64,000 bases of DNA from Marsupella aquatica. Its lineage: Eukaryota > Marchantiophyta. This document shows, in pieces, positions 22,612 to 37,260 of the stretch. Under the pieces are notes generated by a model. The model made no database searches and was not told the DNA's origin. It saw nothing but the letters and a program-made list of their open reading frames with translations. Each line of letters opens with the position of its first letter. Position 1 is the stretch's first letter. Location of the stretch: the NCBI GenBank assembly GCA_973895155.1, contig OZ316891.1, positions 27,156,001 to 27,220,000 on the forward strand, read 5' to 3'. The translations under genes were made by a program, and so were the position numbers.

Positions 22612-23340
22612 GGCTGCCGATTGTCCTTTGTCCCACGATCCTCTCTCTCTCTCTATTACTCCTGAATCTTTCGGGATGGTCGGTTGAAGGAGAGGGGAGA
22701 AGGTTTCCATGGTACAGTTTAGGATAATGGTCGGTTGAATTAAGGAGAGCGGTGAAAGGGGAGAAGGTTCCATGGAAAAGTATGGGAAGGAGGGCCGGCC
22801 CATAGGGAGTAGGGCTGGGGTAATTGTGGGGTAGAGGGAAGCACATATGTGCTAGGGGTGCACATTTCTTCTATCAATGGTCAGGAAAAACAGCTAATCG
22901 AATCCAACGGCTGTGGGTCTTTCCCGTCCAACAGTTTTTTTTGTGTTGGGACGAAAGACTAAAAAAGGCGGGATCCCTTATTATAGTTGTAGATGGTCGG
23001 TTGAAGGAGAGGGGTGAAAGGGGAGAAGGTTCTAATGGCAAAGTATAGGATAATGCAGGTTTGGTCTGGGGTATAGTAAGTAATCTCTGTCCCGGGGGAA
23101 AAAAGGTTACTTTTGGGCAAATGATTACGGGAATAGCAAGGGCCTAGAGAAATGTATACATGCCGTGACCTGCCTTTTTTGAGGTTTGGTTTCCCTCTTT
23201 CGAATTAAAAATGGGCCTTTTTGTTCTAGTAAAATATGGTGGTGCATTGTCCCATGATGCTCTCTCTACTGCTGAGTCCGGGATGGTTGCTTGGAGCAAG
23301 GCGTGTAAGGGGAGAAGGTTCCATGGTAAGGTTAAAGCTG
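22612..23340. repeat. Four related copies of a GGTCGGTTGAAGGAGAGGGG unit
   Basis: Units at about 22676-22730, 22728-22790, 22992-23060 and 23273-23340 share ATGGTCGGTTGAA, a GGGGAGAAGGTT core, CCATGG and AGTATAGGATAATG. The first and last copies are also preceded by a related TTGTCCCA.GAT.CTCTCTCT segment. A phrase AGGTTTGGTTTCCCTC accompanies two copies. This resembles a multiplied non-autonomous element, but no termini could be defined. Confidence 0.6.
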
Positions 23341-23550
23341 GGGGTTTTCAGGTTTGGTTTCCCTCCTTCAAATAAAAAAAGAGGGCATTTTTAATGCTGG
23401 TGCACCACATGAATTTCAAGTCACCATACTAAAGTTGGATCCTCACAAAGGCTTGCCTTCTCGAGTTGGCATATCCCCCAACCCATAATCAAAACCCAAA
23501 AAATACAACAAACAATAAAAGTTGCCCTCATTCTGCAATCAATTTGGTCA

Positions 23551-23594
23551 GTATAGTAGTTTCCAGATAGTAGTATAGTAGTTTCCAGATAGTA
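23551..23594. repeat. Perfect 22-bp tandem duplication
   Basis: Two identical copies of GTATAGTAGTTTCCAGATAG plus TA, head to tail. A recent slippage-type duplication. Confidence 0.85.
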
Positions 23595-24309
23595 GTCCAT
23601 AGTAGTCCAGACAATCACTCCTATCAATGGCCAAATATGAGTAGGTTGGATAACAATGTCTGGGAGGAGTGCAATGCCACAATGATCTCAAAGATGTGTT
23701 ACATGATAGGATAAATCAGAGAAATTCTGAAGTTCAAAGGAAAAACATTCTCTGATCCTGAACATACAAACTAAGGGTCATGGAGGCCTGAGGATGGCCT
23801 GGCCTACATCCAATGTCTCCTAAAGTGGTTTGGATATTTGATTCGAACTAACCATTTGATTGGGACCAGATAAGACGGAATACTGGAGTGAGACCATAAT
23901 CTTCCACCATCATCGATCAGACTCGTTAGGCACGGATAATTTGTTTTTGATTTTGAGCCCGCTTTCCCTATTTGTTCTAAAGAACATCTTTGGTGATCCT
24001 CCTGCAATTCTGCTTCACACCTACTTCTCTACCTTGAGACAAACTTTGCTCAAAATTGCAACAATTTTTAGGGTATCTAGCCTAAACCATTACCTGTTCT
24101 TCCAAAACGCAATTGCCACTTGGGGGGTTGACTATCAAAAATCTTAGGAACCACATACAATCCAAAATATGTATTTAAATTGATATAAATTAACTAAAGT
24201 TTTTTAAAGCATAAGAGGCAAAAGAAGGTATTATAAACTCATATTTATAGAATATTCTCTAATATATATCTTTTATAAAGTAAAAAAATTATTAATATTC
24301 AAAATAGAA

Positions 24310-24410
24310 AATTTTCTTGGAAAATTTTCTTTATAAAATAGGTCTATTTATATTAGGCTATGATCGCACATGGTACCCCAAAATTATATACACTTAGTTA
24401 ACCCCCCAAG
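24310..24410 (-). repeat. Dispersed repeat, internally deleted relative of 39148-39740
   Basis: On the minus strand it reads TTGGGGGGTTAACTAAGTGT, ATTTTGGGGTACC, TGTGCGATCATAGCC and CTATTTTATAAAGAAAA. The same phrases in the same order and opposite orientation occur at 39148-39700, where about 450 bp lie between the first two and the rest. The copy here appears to have lost that inner part. Confidence 0.65.
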
Positions 24411-26854
24411 AATTGTCAGTGCCAAAATGTTGTTCTCAAAAAAATTGTATGTCACTTTCTCGTGGTGGTACAACTAGCCAAACAAAAATCTGCTCAAATT
24501 CCAAAACTAAAGGGTGCTCCAATTATTGTATCGAGATTGGAATCAATGATGATCTGATGCTTCATCTCCGATAGTGTCATAGATGATCTGAGTGATGCCC
24601 TTGTGGATGCACTAGACCACGTCCCCACTTTTCAATCGTCCAGTACCTTCTTGGTGATCTGCATTCAATATTAATTAACACAACAATATTCTTCCCAGTT
24701 TGTGTGTCAAGCCATCACATTGTGTCAACTCTAAGCTAGCCAAGCGATTCAGAATAGCCAATCTCAAATACTATAGTTGGCCACTCGACTTTGTCTTGGG
24801 AAGATGGTCAGAAGGCACTGTCTGCTTCTTTGAAAGACCTAGAGTGAGAGTAATGTGTTGCACTGCAACACTTAAATTCGCTAGTCAGTCCCATAGATTT
24901 GACACAAATAAAAATGACTCAAAGATAACCCATTTCCATGTTTCACGTGGGGCATTAGTTTGATGATTAGTCATTTTATACATATTGTTGTTATAACCCA
25001 CCCGTGAGCTCTTCCCAATTCTCTTGCAAAAAATGGTGTATCTTTGCAACTTATGTTTCCTTGACCGGATGAAAATTGAGAAAGCTCTCATATGTTACAC
25101 CTCCTTGCAACTTTTCAGTATGTGCTTTGATACTACACTTGCAATTCCGTGGAATTGCTCATCTTCCACATGTGAGCGTTCTATTAGCCTTGTGCGTGAA
25201 TCACTAATGTGACTAGCTGATGATTGAGGTATGACAGAAGGATAGGAGCCCTCCATGCTTGACTCTCCATTATAAGTCATTGAAGCACTTTGATCCTGAT
25301 ACAAAAAATTTCCACTATTAATTCATACTAGAGCTGATAAACAGCTTTGAATTATTCTAAATAAAACAACAGTTTGAAGCAGAAATAAGCTACTTCACCA
25401 TCTATTGCTTCTATGCGCCAATGCAAACAAGCTACTTTACCATATGTTACTTCTATGTGGCAATGCTGTTGTTCATCTGCTGCTGCCCAATGCTAATCTC
25501 CATAAAGGGTGCGACTACTGCTATGCCCTAGAGCTTTTTTTCTAAGCTTTCACTTAAAATATTCAAAGCGTGCGATCCAATCACTCCTCTTCCATTAATC
25601 AGTGTGTCACCCTATTCATTAAAAGTGTATTTTATTTTGTTCACTTTTTGGTCTCTAAATGTATATTTTTAATTCCCAAAAGGTACACTATAGTACAATA
25701 CTCTACACCTAAATGGTCAATTATAAATTTGAGGGCGCAAAAATGATCTTTACTAGAAGGAGTCCCATCCTAGTTCATTTACAAAGGATGAACATGGTGG
25801 TACATCTGATGGCCATCACCTTTATTTCTTGCCCAATTGTACATTTTTTGAAAGTCAAATGTACGCCGTCTATTGCCCAAATGTTCATAAATTGAATAAT
25901 AATTCACTTTTAATAAATAGATGAAGAGTCTCGTTTCTATCGTGGATCCCATTTCAATCGTGGGTCCCATTACAATCGTGGATTGATTTATTGTGTTACA
26001 GGCCTACTAGATCTTCCCACGTAAGTAAGTTTATCTTCAATTATAATACTCACTGATCCCTTTTTACTGGTTTTGTCAGTTTACAAATTGCAAAGTGAAC
26101 TAGAATCATTTTAAGGCGTTAGGTCTCCTGCCATTTTTGTCACACAGTTGGATTGGAAAAAAAGCCTCTCTCCTAAGCCCTTGCATGCATGGCTTGGTCC
26201 ACTGCTGTCCTTCTTTCCTTCTTACTCTGCCAAGGCTATGGTTGCCCTACCCCCTTCATAGCTCCTGCTTTGAGGGCTGCCCCTTTTTTGCTCATGGCTA
26301 CCAATAAAATAAATTTCGGCCCAAGGTGCCTTGTAACCTGCCTTAAAATATAAATTTATTTATTTATATTTAACTAATTAGAATAAATAAATAAAACATT
26401 AAAAACATTTCTTTGTTTAAAAATTTAAACCTTAGAAAAACACATTTTCCCTATCACTCTATTATAGGATGTGGTGGTTGCTATTTTGCATCTCCACTTT
26501 CTATATGCAATGCGCTCGGGGGTCTCACTATATGGAGGCCTCCGCATCACTTGCGATGTGTTTAGGCCTTGGAGCCCTAAAATGTAAGAAAATTTTTATT
26601 TTTTTCAACCCTTATGAAGCTAGAATATTCTAAAATTTTGGTTAGAAGGATCCTAATGATTTTATAAGTCTCAAAATTGGATTTAAAAGACCCTATTATT
26701 TTTCTGAGAAAGGTTTAAAATTTTTCTTTTCAACCAATAAAATGACCTTATCCTTCATTGCACGCGATGTGCCATTTTTGTGGAAGTGAAACCCCCGAGG
26801 CAACGCACAAGTTATTGAACACAATCATAATAATCGGTCAGGATCACACATAAC

Positions 26855-27260
26855 ATGCCTCAACTATTACATCGCAAAGTTTCTATAATATTTTGCATCA
26901 CCTTTACATCTTTACTCGCTTTCACATATTTTTCTAATCTTTGTATATTTATCTATTTTCAATATCTTTTCTTTGTCTTGACATCTTTTCTCATTTGTAA
27001 TTTTTTTCTCAAATTGACATCTTTAACTTATCACAACATTTTTTTCTCACTTGACATCTTATTTTTTTGTCATCTCATCATTTTTTTATCACCTTAATAT
27101 ATTTATCTCAACATAATATTTTTCCTTCACCCTAAACAATTTTTCTCTTCTCAATGTTTTTTTCTTATCTTTACACATTTTTTCACCTCGTCATTTTTTT
27201 CTCTCCTCTATATATTTTGATATTCAACTCTATATCTTTTTCTCACTTTTGACAATTTTT
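26855..27260 (+). repeat. T-rich low-complexity tract, degenerate (CATCTTTTTCTCAC)n
   Basis: A 400-bp pyrimidine-rich stretch built from variants of TTTTTCTCA, CATCTTT and TTGACAT. The one open frame across it is a low-complexity hydrophobic translation and not a credible protein. It probably derives from expansion of a short motif. Confidence 0.6.
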
Positions 27261-27800
27261 TGAATCTTGACATTTTGTGCAATGCATAGGGATTTGGCTA
27301 GATTTGGCTACCATTGGTAGTCATTGTTATAATTAATTTTTATCTTTTGATTTGCATGTCAATTTTTTACATTCTTTTTTACGGTATGGCGTCCTAGTTT
27401 TTACAGCAAAGTTGCCATAAACACGAATATAGAAATTAATTTTATCCAAAAACAAGTCCCTTCCTGTTTCTGACATGCCATTATAATGTGACGCACACTA
27501 TGGAACCGGGAATTTTAGAAAGGACTTCTAATGGGGGTTCGTAATAATTAATTAAATTAAATTAAATTTACCCCGCTCGACCTCCTCCATCGCGGGTGCG
27601 AGTGATACACCGGGCCAGGCCGGCTCTCGCGTGAGCGGGTGGGGTCGCCTTGTGACTCATCAACCATTATGCGTAGCGGCAGAGCAACGAGCAAGAGAGC
27701 GACACAACGCACTAGTCTACGGCATACAACTCGGCACGCTCAACACTAGTGCTCGGTTTCTTTTCATCGTTCTTGTTGAAGCGAAGGCTGTGCGGAACAG

Positions 27801-27830
27801 AGGAGAGGAGAGGAGAGGAGAGGAGAGGAG
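27801..27830 (+). repeat. (AGGAG)6 microsatellite upstream of RAB2
   Basis: Six perfect AGGAG units about 350 bp upstream of the RAB2 start, followed by further GA-rich sequence to about 27880. It probably falls in the 5' untranslated leader. Confidence 0.8.
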
Positions 27831-28178
27831 CGCACAGCACATCCAAGCACGGCAAAGGTGAAGAGAGGAGAGGAGGGGAGTGCAGAGCAGAGATTACCAG
27901 AAGAGAGTACGCGGAGGTTGAAGGAAAACAAGCCAAGGACGAACGGGAGGCACTGGAATGGTGAATGGAACAGGAAATTAATTGGATCGTCGGAGGAGTT
28001 GCGCAATAGGAAGAAGAGAGCTCCAACGCGGGCTGGCTCTCGCGTATTTGTGATACTGAAGTGTTGAAGGAGTTTGTAGGTGTGCTAGTGTGTTGGCATA
28101 CGTTTGGTGCGATTCGATTGGCATGCAGTGTTTGAGCTTGGGGAAAAGGAGGTGGAGGAGAACAGAGCAGCTACTACG

Positions 28179-30639
<2,461 letters not shown>

Positions 30640-31874
30640 TTGCAATGTTGACACGCATGCGTAAATCCTTCTGGCCTGTTATAAGGACATGGAAGCTACA
30701 GGTTTGGAAGCAGTGTAGGAATCAGTCTCACGGCAAGGATGGCCTCTTTCGTACCTAAGACAAGACAAAATTGGTGAACTTCCGTACGAGAGAGTGTCAG
30801 CCAGTTCACAGTTAGTGAGCTTCTGTCCACATACTTGTCATGTCCTGTACCCCTCATGGATCATTGACGAGCATATCCATTAGGGGTACGTCTTCTGTTG
30901 CACCGCTTAAATCCTTTAAGCTTTTCTTGGTCATTCAATAAGGTTCACCCTTTGTATAGTGATGGAAATTTTCTTTTGGTCAAGCATTGAGGTACGTCTA
31001 TAAATGATTTATTCTGTGTGGCATATTGCCTGTTAAATCCTTTGTCTGGAAATTATCAACAAAGGGTTCCGGCTCTTGTATTCGATGTAACCCTTTGTTT
31101 ATATACACTGTAAGAAAAGCCTCATAGCTGGTAGTCAACATTTTAGTCACTCATGGCAGGTCTGCTCTATACTCAAGGAGTGCTTATTGCAGGTGATAAA
31201 ACGTCTGTGGTGACATTGGCCTGATGTATCATGTCAATTTAGCTCGTTATTTTTATTCTTTTCTAAATTTGCATAACTGGTACTTTGCATGGATGACTTT
31301 GTGAATTACAATTTTAGTACGTATCGTCTATTTGTTGACAGCCTTTAAAACTGGCTTGCAAAGCTTTGTTATGATCCAAACGTTGGCTATGGTCTTGGCA
31401 TTGTATTGTTGCTGATGTGGACCTTCTATTATAATGCATATACATGTTTTGAGCTTGGAGATCTGAGGAGAATGATATGCTTGATTTTAAAATAGTTGAC
31501 AGTTCTTGGCCCTAGAAGAGAGCGCATCAGGAGCTTTGTTTAATCTGTTACACTTCTTAATGTTTGAATGAGCCACTTATTTAAGCAACTTATTTTGGAA
31601 GAACCTAGAGGCTGGGAAATAATCAGTACATTTGGAAGTCGGGGCCGATTCTGTTCACAGTGGTTGCGGATGAAAGAAACTTCCCTGTCAAAACTCGTTA
31701 GGATGAGCTGCCTCATTGACATGAGAAAGACTGCATTTCTCGGCCTATTGTTTGTAATGTTAGACTAGCACTTCCTTTCGTGCATTTCCATGTTGTGGTT
31801 AGGAATCTCACGAAAGTACGTTAGGACAACGGGAAGAAGGGCGAAGTATTGTTGTTGATTGCCGTAGCTTCATC

Positions 31875-32374
31875 CTCTTTTTCCGAATCGTCCCTGTCGC
31901 TAAAAGATAGCGGAGCTGCTGCAGGGACTCGAGAGCAATTCCAGAACGGGGCGACCTCGACGTCTCTGTTTTCCTCCTCATTCTGGCGAGAAGTCTGCTG
32001 CTGTACAGAGATTTGAGACACTAGGAACACCCCTGCTGCTGCAATCGCGCAGATCGCACCATCTACAGCTTGATCATCACACTCGTGTTGCCTCTTGCAC
32101 TCAAATTATGGTATAAACTGAGTTCTTTTCTTCGTTGTCGTAAAGGGTGCATTCGATGTTGCCACTTGCACTCAAAGTATGGTATCAATTGAGCTCGTTC
32201 CTTCGTAGTCGTGAAGGATGCATGAAGCGTGAATGTTCAATATATATCAGGAGTCTATTCGCGAGCCATCTCCGAGAAGACGTATCAAAGTAAGCCTATC
32301 AAAGTAGGTTAACTATAACACCAATCATGTATAGCTTGTGCTATTCACTGTTCTAATACTACAGAAGTGATTTG
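31875..32374 (-). pseudogene. Broken copy of the RAD54 promoter and first-exon start
   Basis: Colinear and in the same orientation as 51243-51680, at the 5' end of the RAD54 gene about 19 kb away. Shared phrases include GCGGAGCTGCTGCAGGGACT, TGTACAGAGATTTGAGACAC and TCTACAGCTTGATC, and the homology ends with CTACAGAAGTGATTTG. The equivalent of the RAD54 Met codon is kept at 31981-31979 (MRRKTETSRSPRSGI against [17 protein letters not shown]). A one-base deletion soon after shifts the frame, and the acidic remainder of exon 1 is absent. It also carries an extra ~66-bp tandem copy (about 32085-32216) where RAD54 has one. Confidence 0.85.
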
Positions 32375-33633
32375 GAATGTTGAGCTTTACCTATCTGAGG
32401 GGCATGGCCGTAGTCCTGAGTTTACGGCGCCAATGCGTGAAAATTTCTGAAATTACCAGCCAAAGTGCCCCACACTAAATGAATTTCCTTGGTCTGTTAT
32501 TCCCTCGAACTGTCAATTTTTACTGTGCAAGATGACCCAAGGAGTCGAGGGCCAAAAACAAGCAGGACGCATCCACGAGTTTCGCCAAATTGGGTGTACA
32601 TGGAAAGTGTTCTGAAAGGACAAGACGGGCATCATCATGCGGTACATTTTACCTAATCGATAGAAAGTTTCGAACCGCATGATGAAGCCATTCAATAGTA
32701 AAGTAACTTAGATATACACTAACGCTCGACTGTAGTTCTCTGGTACATTTTACACTCTACTCTTGGTGAGAGAAGAATCAGTTGTTGCAACCCACAAAGA
32801 GTCATCGCTTACAGTGCCGATTGCTGCTGTTCTTCCAGACATAGCACCTTACTCTCCCACGTTGCCAGATCTGTTCCATACACCAGAACACCAGAACAAC
32901 TACCAGGGTGTTCTAGCATATCAGTCACAGGTTTTGGGATTTTTAATCAGTCACAAAGGCAGGCATGGAATCAAAGTAACTGCTTTGTAGCAGCTATCCA
33001 GTCGTCGATGAACTCCAGTACTTCACGCTTTTGGAAATTAATTGAAAGTCCTTCCACCACGATAGACATTGCTGAGTGACGGCGTGCTCATTTACTTCTA
33101 CAAAAGTTGGTGCTTCAAGATTACAAAAACCTTGAGACTCAAAACTATTTCTGCGGTTCGTTCTAAGATGACCACAAGGCTGTGAACAGAACTAACTTGA
33201 GTCGACATTTCTATACTCCGTCACATTCCTAGATGGTGCATCGTCACGACAATTAGACGACGACGAAATCGACTCGTGCATCGTTGCTTGACAATCAAAA
33301 GCCCAACCCACAATGAAAACAACCATGGGATATCAGAGCAAATTTATCTCTATGTCTTGCCCATCCCATCTATTGTGACACCTGCTCCATCACTTCACAC
33401 CCAAAACTCACACGATGCTTTTGGAATTACGTTTCACTTTTAAACAAGGATGCTCGGAGTAGTGTTTCCGAGCACCGCAATCAATTGTAAAATGCTGGGT
33501 TTTGGTAAATTTGCGCATTTGTTTAGACAACTTTTGCATCTCAAGCTCAAATTTAAACATATTCTCTATTGTTCGATGGTTCCTGAAACAGTGGGATTTT
33601 CTGAGATCACGACAGAAAGAAATGAAATATTGA

Positions 33634-34360
33634 AATATTAAGACGTGGACACAGAGTTTTGTGATTCTCAGTTTCCCTGCCAACGTGATGGGCCTGATAA
33701 GAGAAGTGTCCAGTCTTACCGAATTTGTTTTAGGTTTAAAACACGTGTTGGCGATTGGGCTGCGGAGATGATTGTCACAAGACTTATAATTTGGGATGAA
33801 ACTCCACCATTTTAGTATTCCAGAGTGGAACTTCTGCAACTTTGAACATATGACATGTGTGCGTTCACATAAGATGTGGTCAGAGAACCACAAAGGTTCA
33901 CATAAGATGTGGTCACCCGTGTTGCAGACAGCCTGATGTTGTTCAGTTGATAAATGTACAGAAGTACGAGGAATTCAGCAGTCAGCAGATTCATTTGCTG
34001 ACTCGATCCCCAGAAAAATGACTTTTAGCCATCCTTTGGTATGAAGCCGTTCAAAAACTACAAGAGTCTTATATGTGCAGAAACTTGCAATCGAGCAAAA
34101 TACTCTTCTCAACCTTGCTTGGACTACCAAATAGAACGACCGACCTCTACAGAAAGTAATGCCGGTCCTTCCTTCGGCATCCAGGAGTCCATCGCTTACC
34201 GGAGTAGACATCAATTCAATCCTATGAACGCGTGCAGATAAAAGAACAAATGAAAATAAGGTGTGCTGTATCACCTAAGATCACTATGAAAGGTCTTGTC
34301 CCCACAAGCTCGGGCAGGGAAGCTGAGAATCACAAAACTCTGTGTCCATGTCTTAATATT
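33634..34360. repeat. Inverted repeat, 48-bp arms, 631-bp spacer
   Basis: The left arm 33634-33681 and right arm 34313-34360 are reverse complements at 46 of 48 positions (arm starts AATATTAAGAC, ends TTCCCTGCC). The spacer has no recognised protein. It could be a non-autonomous DNA element with these arms as termini, but no clear target duplication was found just outside the arms. A 20-bp direct repeat GTTCACATAAGATGTGGTCA lies inside, at 33863 and 33896. Confidence 0.75.
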
Positions 34361-34657
34361 GCATAAATCACAAAGAAATACTAACCTAGCTCCATTCAAG
34401 CTTTGCTTGAGTCTGTGTCCGTTAGCTTACAAACCGCGCAATTGGCTCGGGCAATGCGCCCGCAAAATTTGTCCAGAAGGCATTCGTGAGGAACTTTCTT
34501 CCCCAATGAAAGTGGATCTGCCGTTCATGTTGCAGCGGTGGAGTCATACTTTTGTACCTTAACTACTTCAAAGGGTACTGATGGTGAAAGAATATGTCAC
34601 AACCCGGCGGAAGGATTCCGTTTTCAAACAAGAGAATGACAGGCCAAACGATGTGCG

Positions 34658-35831
34658 TCACCAATCTTTCTCATCGGGGTCGAGACATTGACATTGCCTC
34701 CTGAGAAGCTGATACTTCAAGTAGTCGAATTGCTTCTTCTTGAAGAGCTTCATCTGTCTCGAACGGAAGAGCCTATCCATAAAATCTCTATAAGAAGGAT
34801 CTCTAGCAGTGAAGAGAAAGTAGGTGTAGCCAATGATGAGTCCAGCTGAGCCAACGAAGAAAGCGATGGGCTCCATCACATCCCATGACAGTTCCCAGAA
34901 GGTCAGACGGAAGAAGAGCGCTGCTTGGCAGGTAAGTGCGAATAACCCCGTCCACAAGTATCTCCGCACTTGCTTGTGGGCAAGGGCATCTATTACAGCC
35001 TTTTCCTGCTCCAGTTTCATAAGCTCCACTCGACGGGGGTCATCCATTGGGACGACGGCAAAGGGAAGCGCATGTGCCACGAGCTTCGCAACCTGTATCA
35101 CATGTAAACAACAGTCAAAACATTTTCGTTCGGTCGAGAACTCCGCTGAAACAGACGAAAAATCCCTGACCGAATTTCGGACTGCCATAACAATTCTGAC
35201 TATTGAAAATAGAAATAATTGCCTTGGGCGGAATCAAAAGAGCAAGTGCTGGCAGACAACTCACCCTCTCCGGATGTATGTAGACATTGTCCCGGAAAAT
35301 AAGCACAACTCCGGCCTCGTCCAGAACGCGAGCGAACCGCATAGCCTCATCATCGGTAGTAGCTAAACCTGATTCTTTGATGAAGGCAAGGAGGTCGTGG
35401 TACCTAAAACTGTCCCGGGGGTCGGATTTTAGTCTATTCTTCAATGCAACTGCATTCACCTGTTGTAGAATTTTTCTCGTTTCCGTAACCTTCATCGCCC
35501 ATTCCTCAGCTTGATCATCCTCGTCGTCGTCGTCCTCCCGAATCGACTCCCTCTGCTCTTCTGCCGAGGAGAACAGCACCGTTTGTCGCGGGTTCTGAAT
35601 TCCTTGCAAGGCCCAGGGAAAAGTCCACTCAGCGGATGGATGAAGATAGGTCCTAGGTGACCACAACGCCAACAATCCGGGCTCGACATACTCTCCCTGC
35701 TGCGGAACGCTCCATGACGAAGTCGAAAATACCCTTTGCGTCGCATTCAATTCGCTCACTCCGCCTCTCGCATGCTCCGCCACGGCCACAAATCTCCGTG
35801 CAAAACTAGACCCTGCCCTCCGGGTCGCCAT
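34658..35831 (-). CDS. MCU: Mitochondrial calcium uniporter pore subunit (MCU)
   Basis: Two exons, 35831-35265 and 35092-34658 (phase 0), encode 333 aa, the usual plant size. The N terminus (MATRRAGSSFARRFVAVAEH) is Arg/Ser-rich without acidic residues, like a mitochondrial presequence. The matrix part contains an acidic stretch (REDDDDEDD) and a conserved VYIHPERV segment at the exon junction. A coiled-coil-like ELMKLEQEKAVIDALAHK precedes two transmembrane helices (about 236-256 and 265-286). Between them is the selectivity-filter signature WDVMEP (W259-P264), with the Asp and Glu that bind calcium in this family. The C-terminal YRDFMDRLFRSRQMKLFKKK is also typical. An upstream in-frame ATG at 35879 is less likely because the presequence then starts worse. 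No defect was seen. Confidence 0.95.
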
Positions 35832-36791
35832 TCCACTGTCTCCAGTGAAAGGAATTCGTCTTCCCTTAACCGTCAGCACAGAAAACTGCCGATCAGCAGG
35901 TTATTGCAATACATAAGACAAAGAGATGTCCGGGAGTAACATGAGTCTTTCCCCCATGCGGCGCGTTCTCCAACACAATTTCTCTCCTCTGCCTCCACGA
36001 CTTTCACCAATACAAATTTCCTCTTCACCCATCTCAATTCATATCGAATTCTGTCCCTCTGCATCTCTCGATCAATGCAATCATTGGTCTCCTCCTCACT
36101 CTCTCAATACATGCAAAGTATTCCGTCCCTGCCCGTCTCTCTCTCAATTCGAAGATAGCCGTTCTCTTCCCCAGCACGGACCCCGTCTCGCTCCGAGTCA
36201 AAACTCCCCTTTACTTAAGAACTCATCGCCATGAATCAGTATCTTCCAAAACAATCCAGGAGTCTCCTCCTTTTCAGCAGAAGAGACGGAAGGAATTCGG
36301 CCGACAGACAGACCCGAGGAGTGTCCGGTCTCGAAAGGGAGGGCAGCAGCAGCAGGAGAAGGTAGAGGAGGGCGTAGGGATCTCCATGCTCGTGACTAAC
36401 AACCCACTGCTGCTGCTTTCGGGACCGACCGCGGGCTCGATCACGCCATTGTCACTCCGACCGACCAGAGTCGGGAAGAAGAACGAGGAAACCAGAGGAG
36501 CAATTCCGAGTGGAAGACATGAGAATACCGTGCGAAAAATTGAATCAGCGCCAAACTGCAAAACTCTCACAGACGGCGTTCTTCCCCGTCCTCTGTCTCT
36601 CGTATCATCTCGTATCATGGCCTCCAATAGAGCGTTTGACAATTCGATGTACCTTTACAACTCCCTAGTCCCTAGTTATGGGTCAAGGACTATTGGGCTA
36701 AGGTCCACTAAATTCAAAGTTAAAGGACTAAGGTTTTTTTTTTTCCTTGAAAACCGAAAATAGGTCCCGAAAATAGGTCCATCCAACACAG

Positions 36792-36967
36792 GATAGACTT
36801 CAGCTTTGGAGCATGCATTTCTATGTAGAGCAGTCACAAGAGAACAAGAAGATAGACGTCCACTTTGGAGCATGCATTTTTATGTAGGGCAGCCACAAGG
36901 GGACAAGAGGATAGACATCCGCATTGGAGTATGCATTTTTATGTAGGGTAGCCACAAGGGGACAATA
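36792..36967. repeat. 59-bp tandem repeat, three copies
   Basis: Units start at 36792, 36851 and 36910. Each reads GATAGAC followed by TTTGGAGCATGCATTT (or a one-base variant), TATGTAG and GCAGYCACAAG. The last two units are more alike than the first. Confidence 0.85.
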
Positions 36968-37115
36968 CACAGGGATCCGACAGGGACCCAGACTAAGAGG
37001 GAGAGAGTTATATTAAATTTGAACCCAAAGTGAGCAACCAGGATTGAGTAGATAATCAATACTTCCACCACTACACCTCACACATACACTCCACACCCCT
37101 TATGTGGAGGACTAA
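36963..37115 (+). repeat. Dispersed repeat copy, partner at 43147-43300
   Basis: Contains GGATCCGACAGGGACCCA, then AGAGAGTTATATTAA, a run of AACC/ACTTCC-type sequence, ACACATACACTCCA and TATGTGGAGG. The same landmarks in the same order occur at 43147-43300 (GGATCCAACAGGGACCCA ... CACACATATACTCTCCA ... GTGTGGAGG). Origin unknown. Confidence 0.6.
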
Positions 37116-37260
37116 GGTTTCCATAACTTTTTGCCATTAGTCAATGTAGAGGTCAAACAAAACAAACAAACAAAATTTACATAACCTTTGTGAATGTATT
37201 TTATAACCATTCATTCATGATCCTTAATTTCTCAATTTTGAGACGCACTAATGCATCGTG

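Larger units (their letters stand above)
22253..28178. other. Long intergenic region between divergent genes, repeats only
   Basis: No gene was supported in almost 6 kb. The left edge should hold the promoter of the minus-strand zinc-finger gene and the right edge the leader of RAB2. Between them are dispersed short repeats, A/T-rich and T-rich low-complexity stretches and microsatellites, which are listed separately. Minus-strand frames at 25091-24885 and 25304-25095 are open but unrecognised. Confidence 0.5.
30640..34657. other. Region between convergent RAB2 and MCU genes, no intact gene
   Basis: Begins with the RAB2 3' UTR. The only recognisable content is a broken duplicate of the RAD54 5' end (31875-32374) and a wide inverted repeat (33634-34360). 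Other frames are short and unsupported. Confidence 0.5.

Noticed and set aside
22529-22846. Proline-rich minus-strand frame
   Set aside because: Translation of a repeated GA/CT-rich sequence; no conserved motif.
25095-25304. Minus-strand frame considered as a transposase fragment
   Set aside because: No catalytic or zinc motif can be identified; similarity to a known transposase family could not be argued.
26855-27097. Hydrophobic 80-residue frame resembling a membrane protein
   Set aside because: Arises from T-rich low-complexity DNA, where Phe, Leu and Ile codons are expected.
33408-33893. 161-codon minus-strand frame
   Set aside because: Includes the inverted-repeat arm, and the other arm gives a similar peptide on the opposite strand; no domain recognised.
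36792-36967. 59-bp repeats considered as a possible array of small RNA genes
   Set aside because: No stable hairpin or promoter element was apparent; only a tandem duplication is supported.
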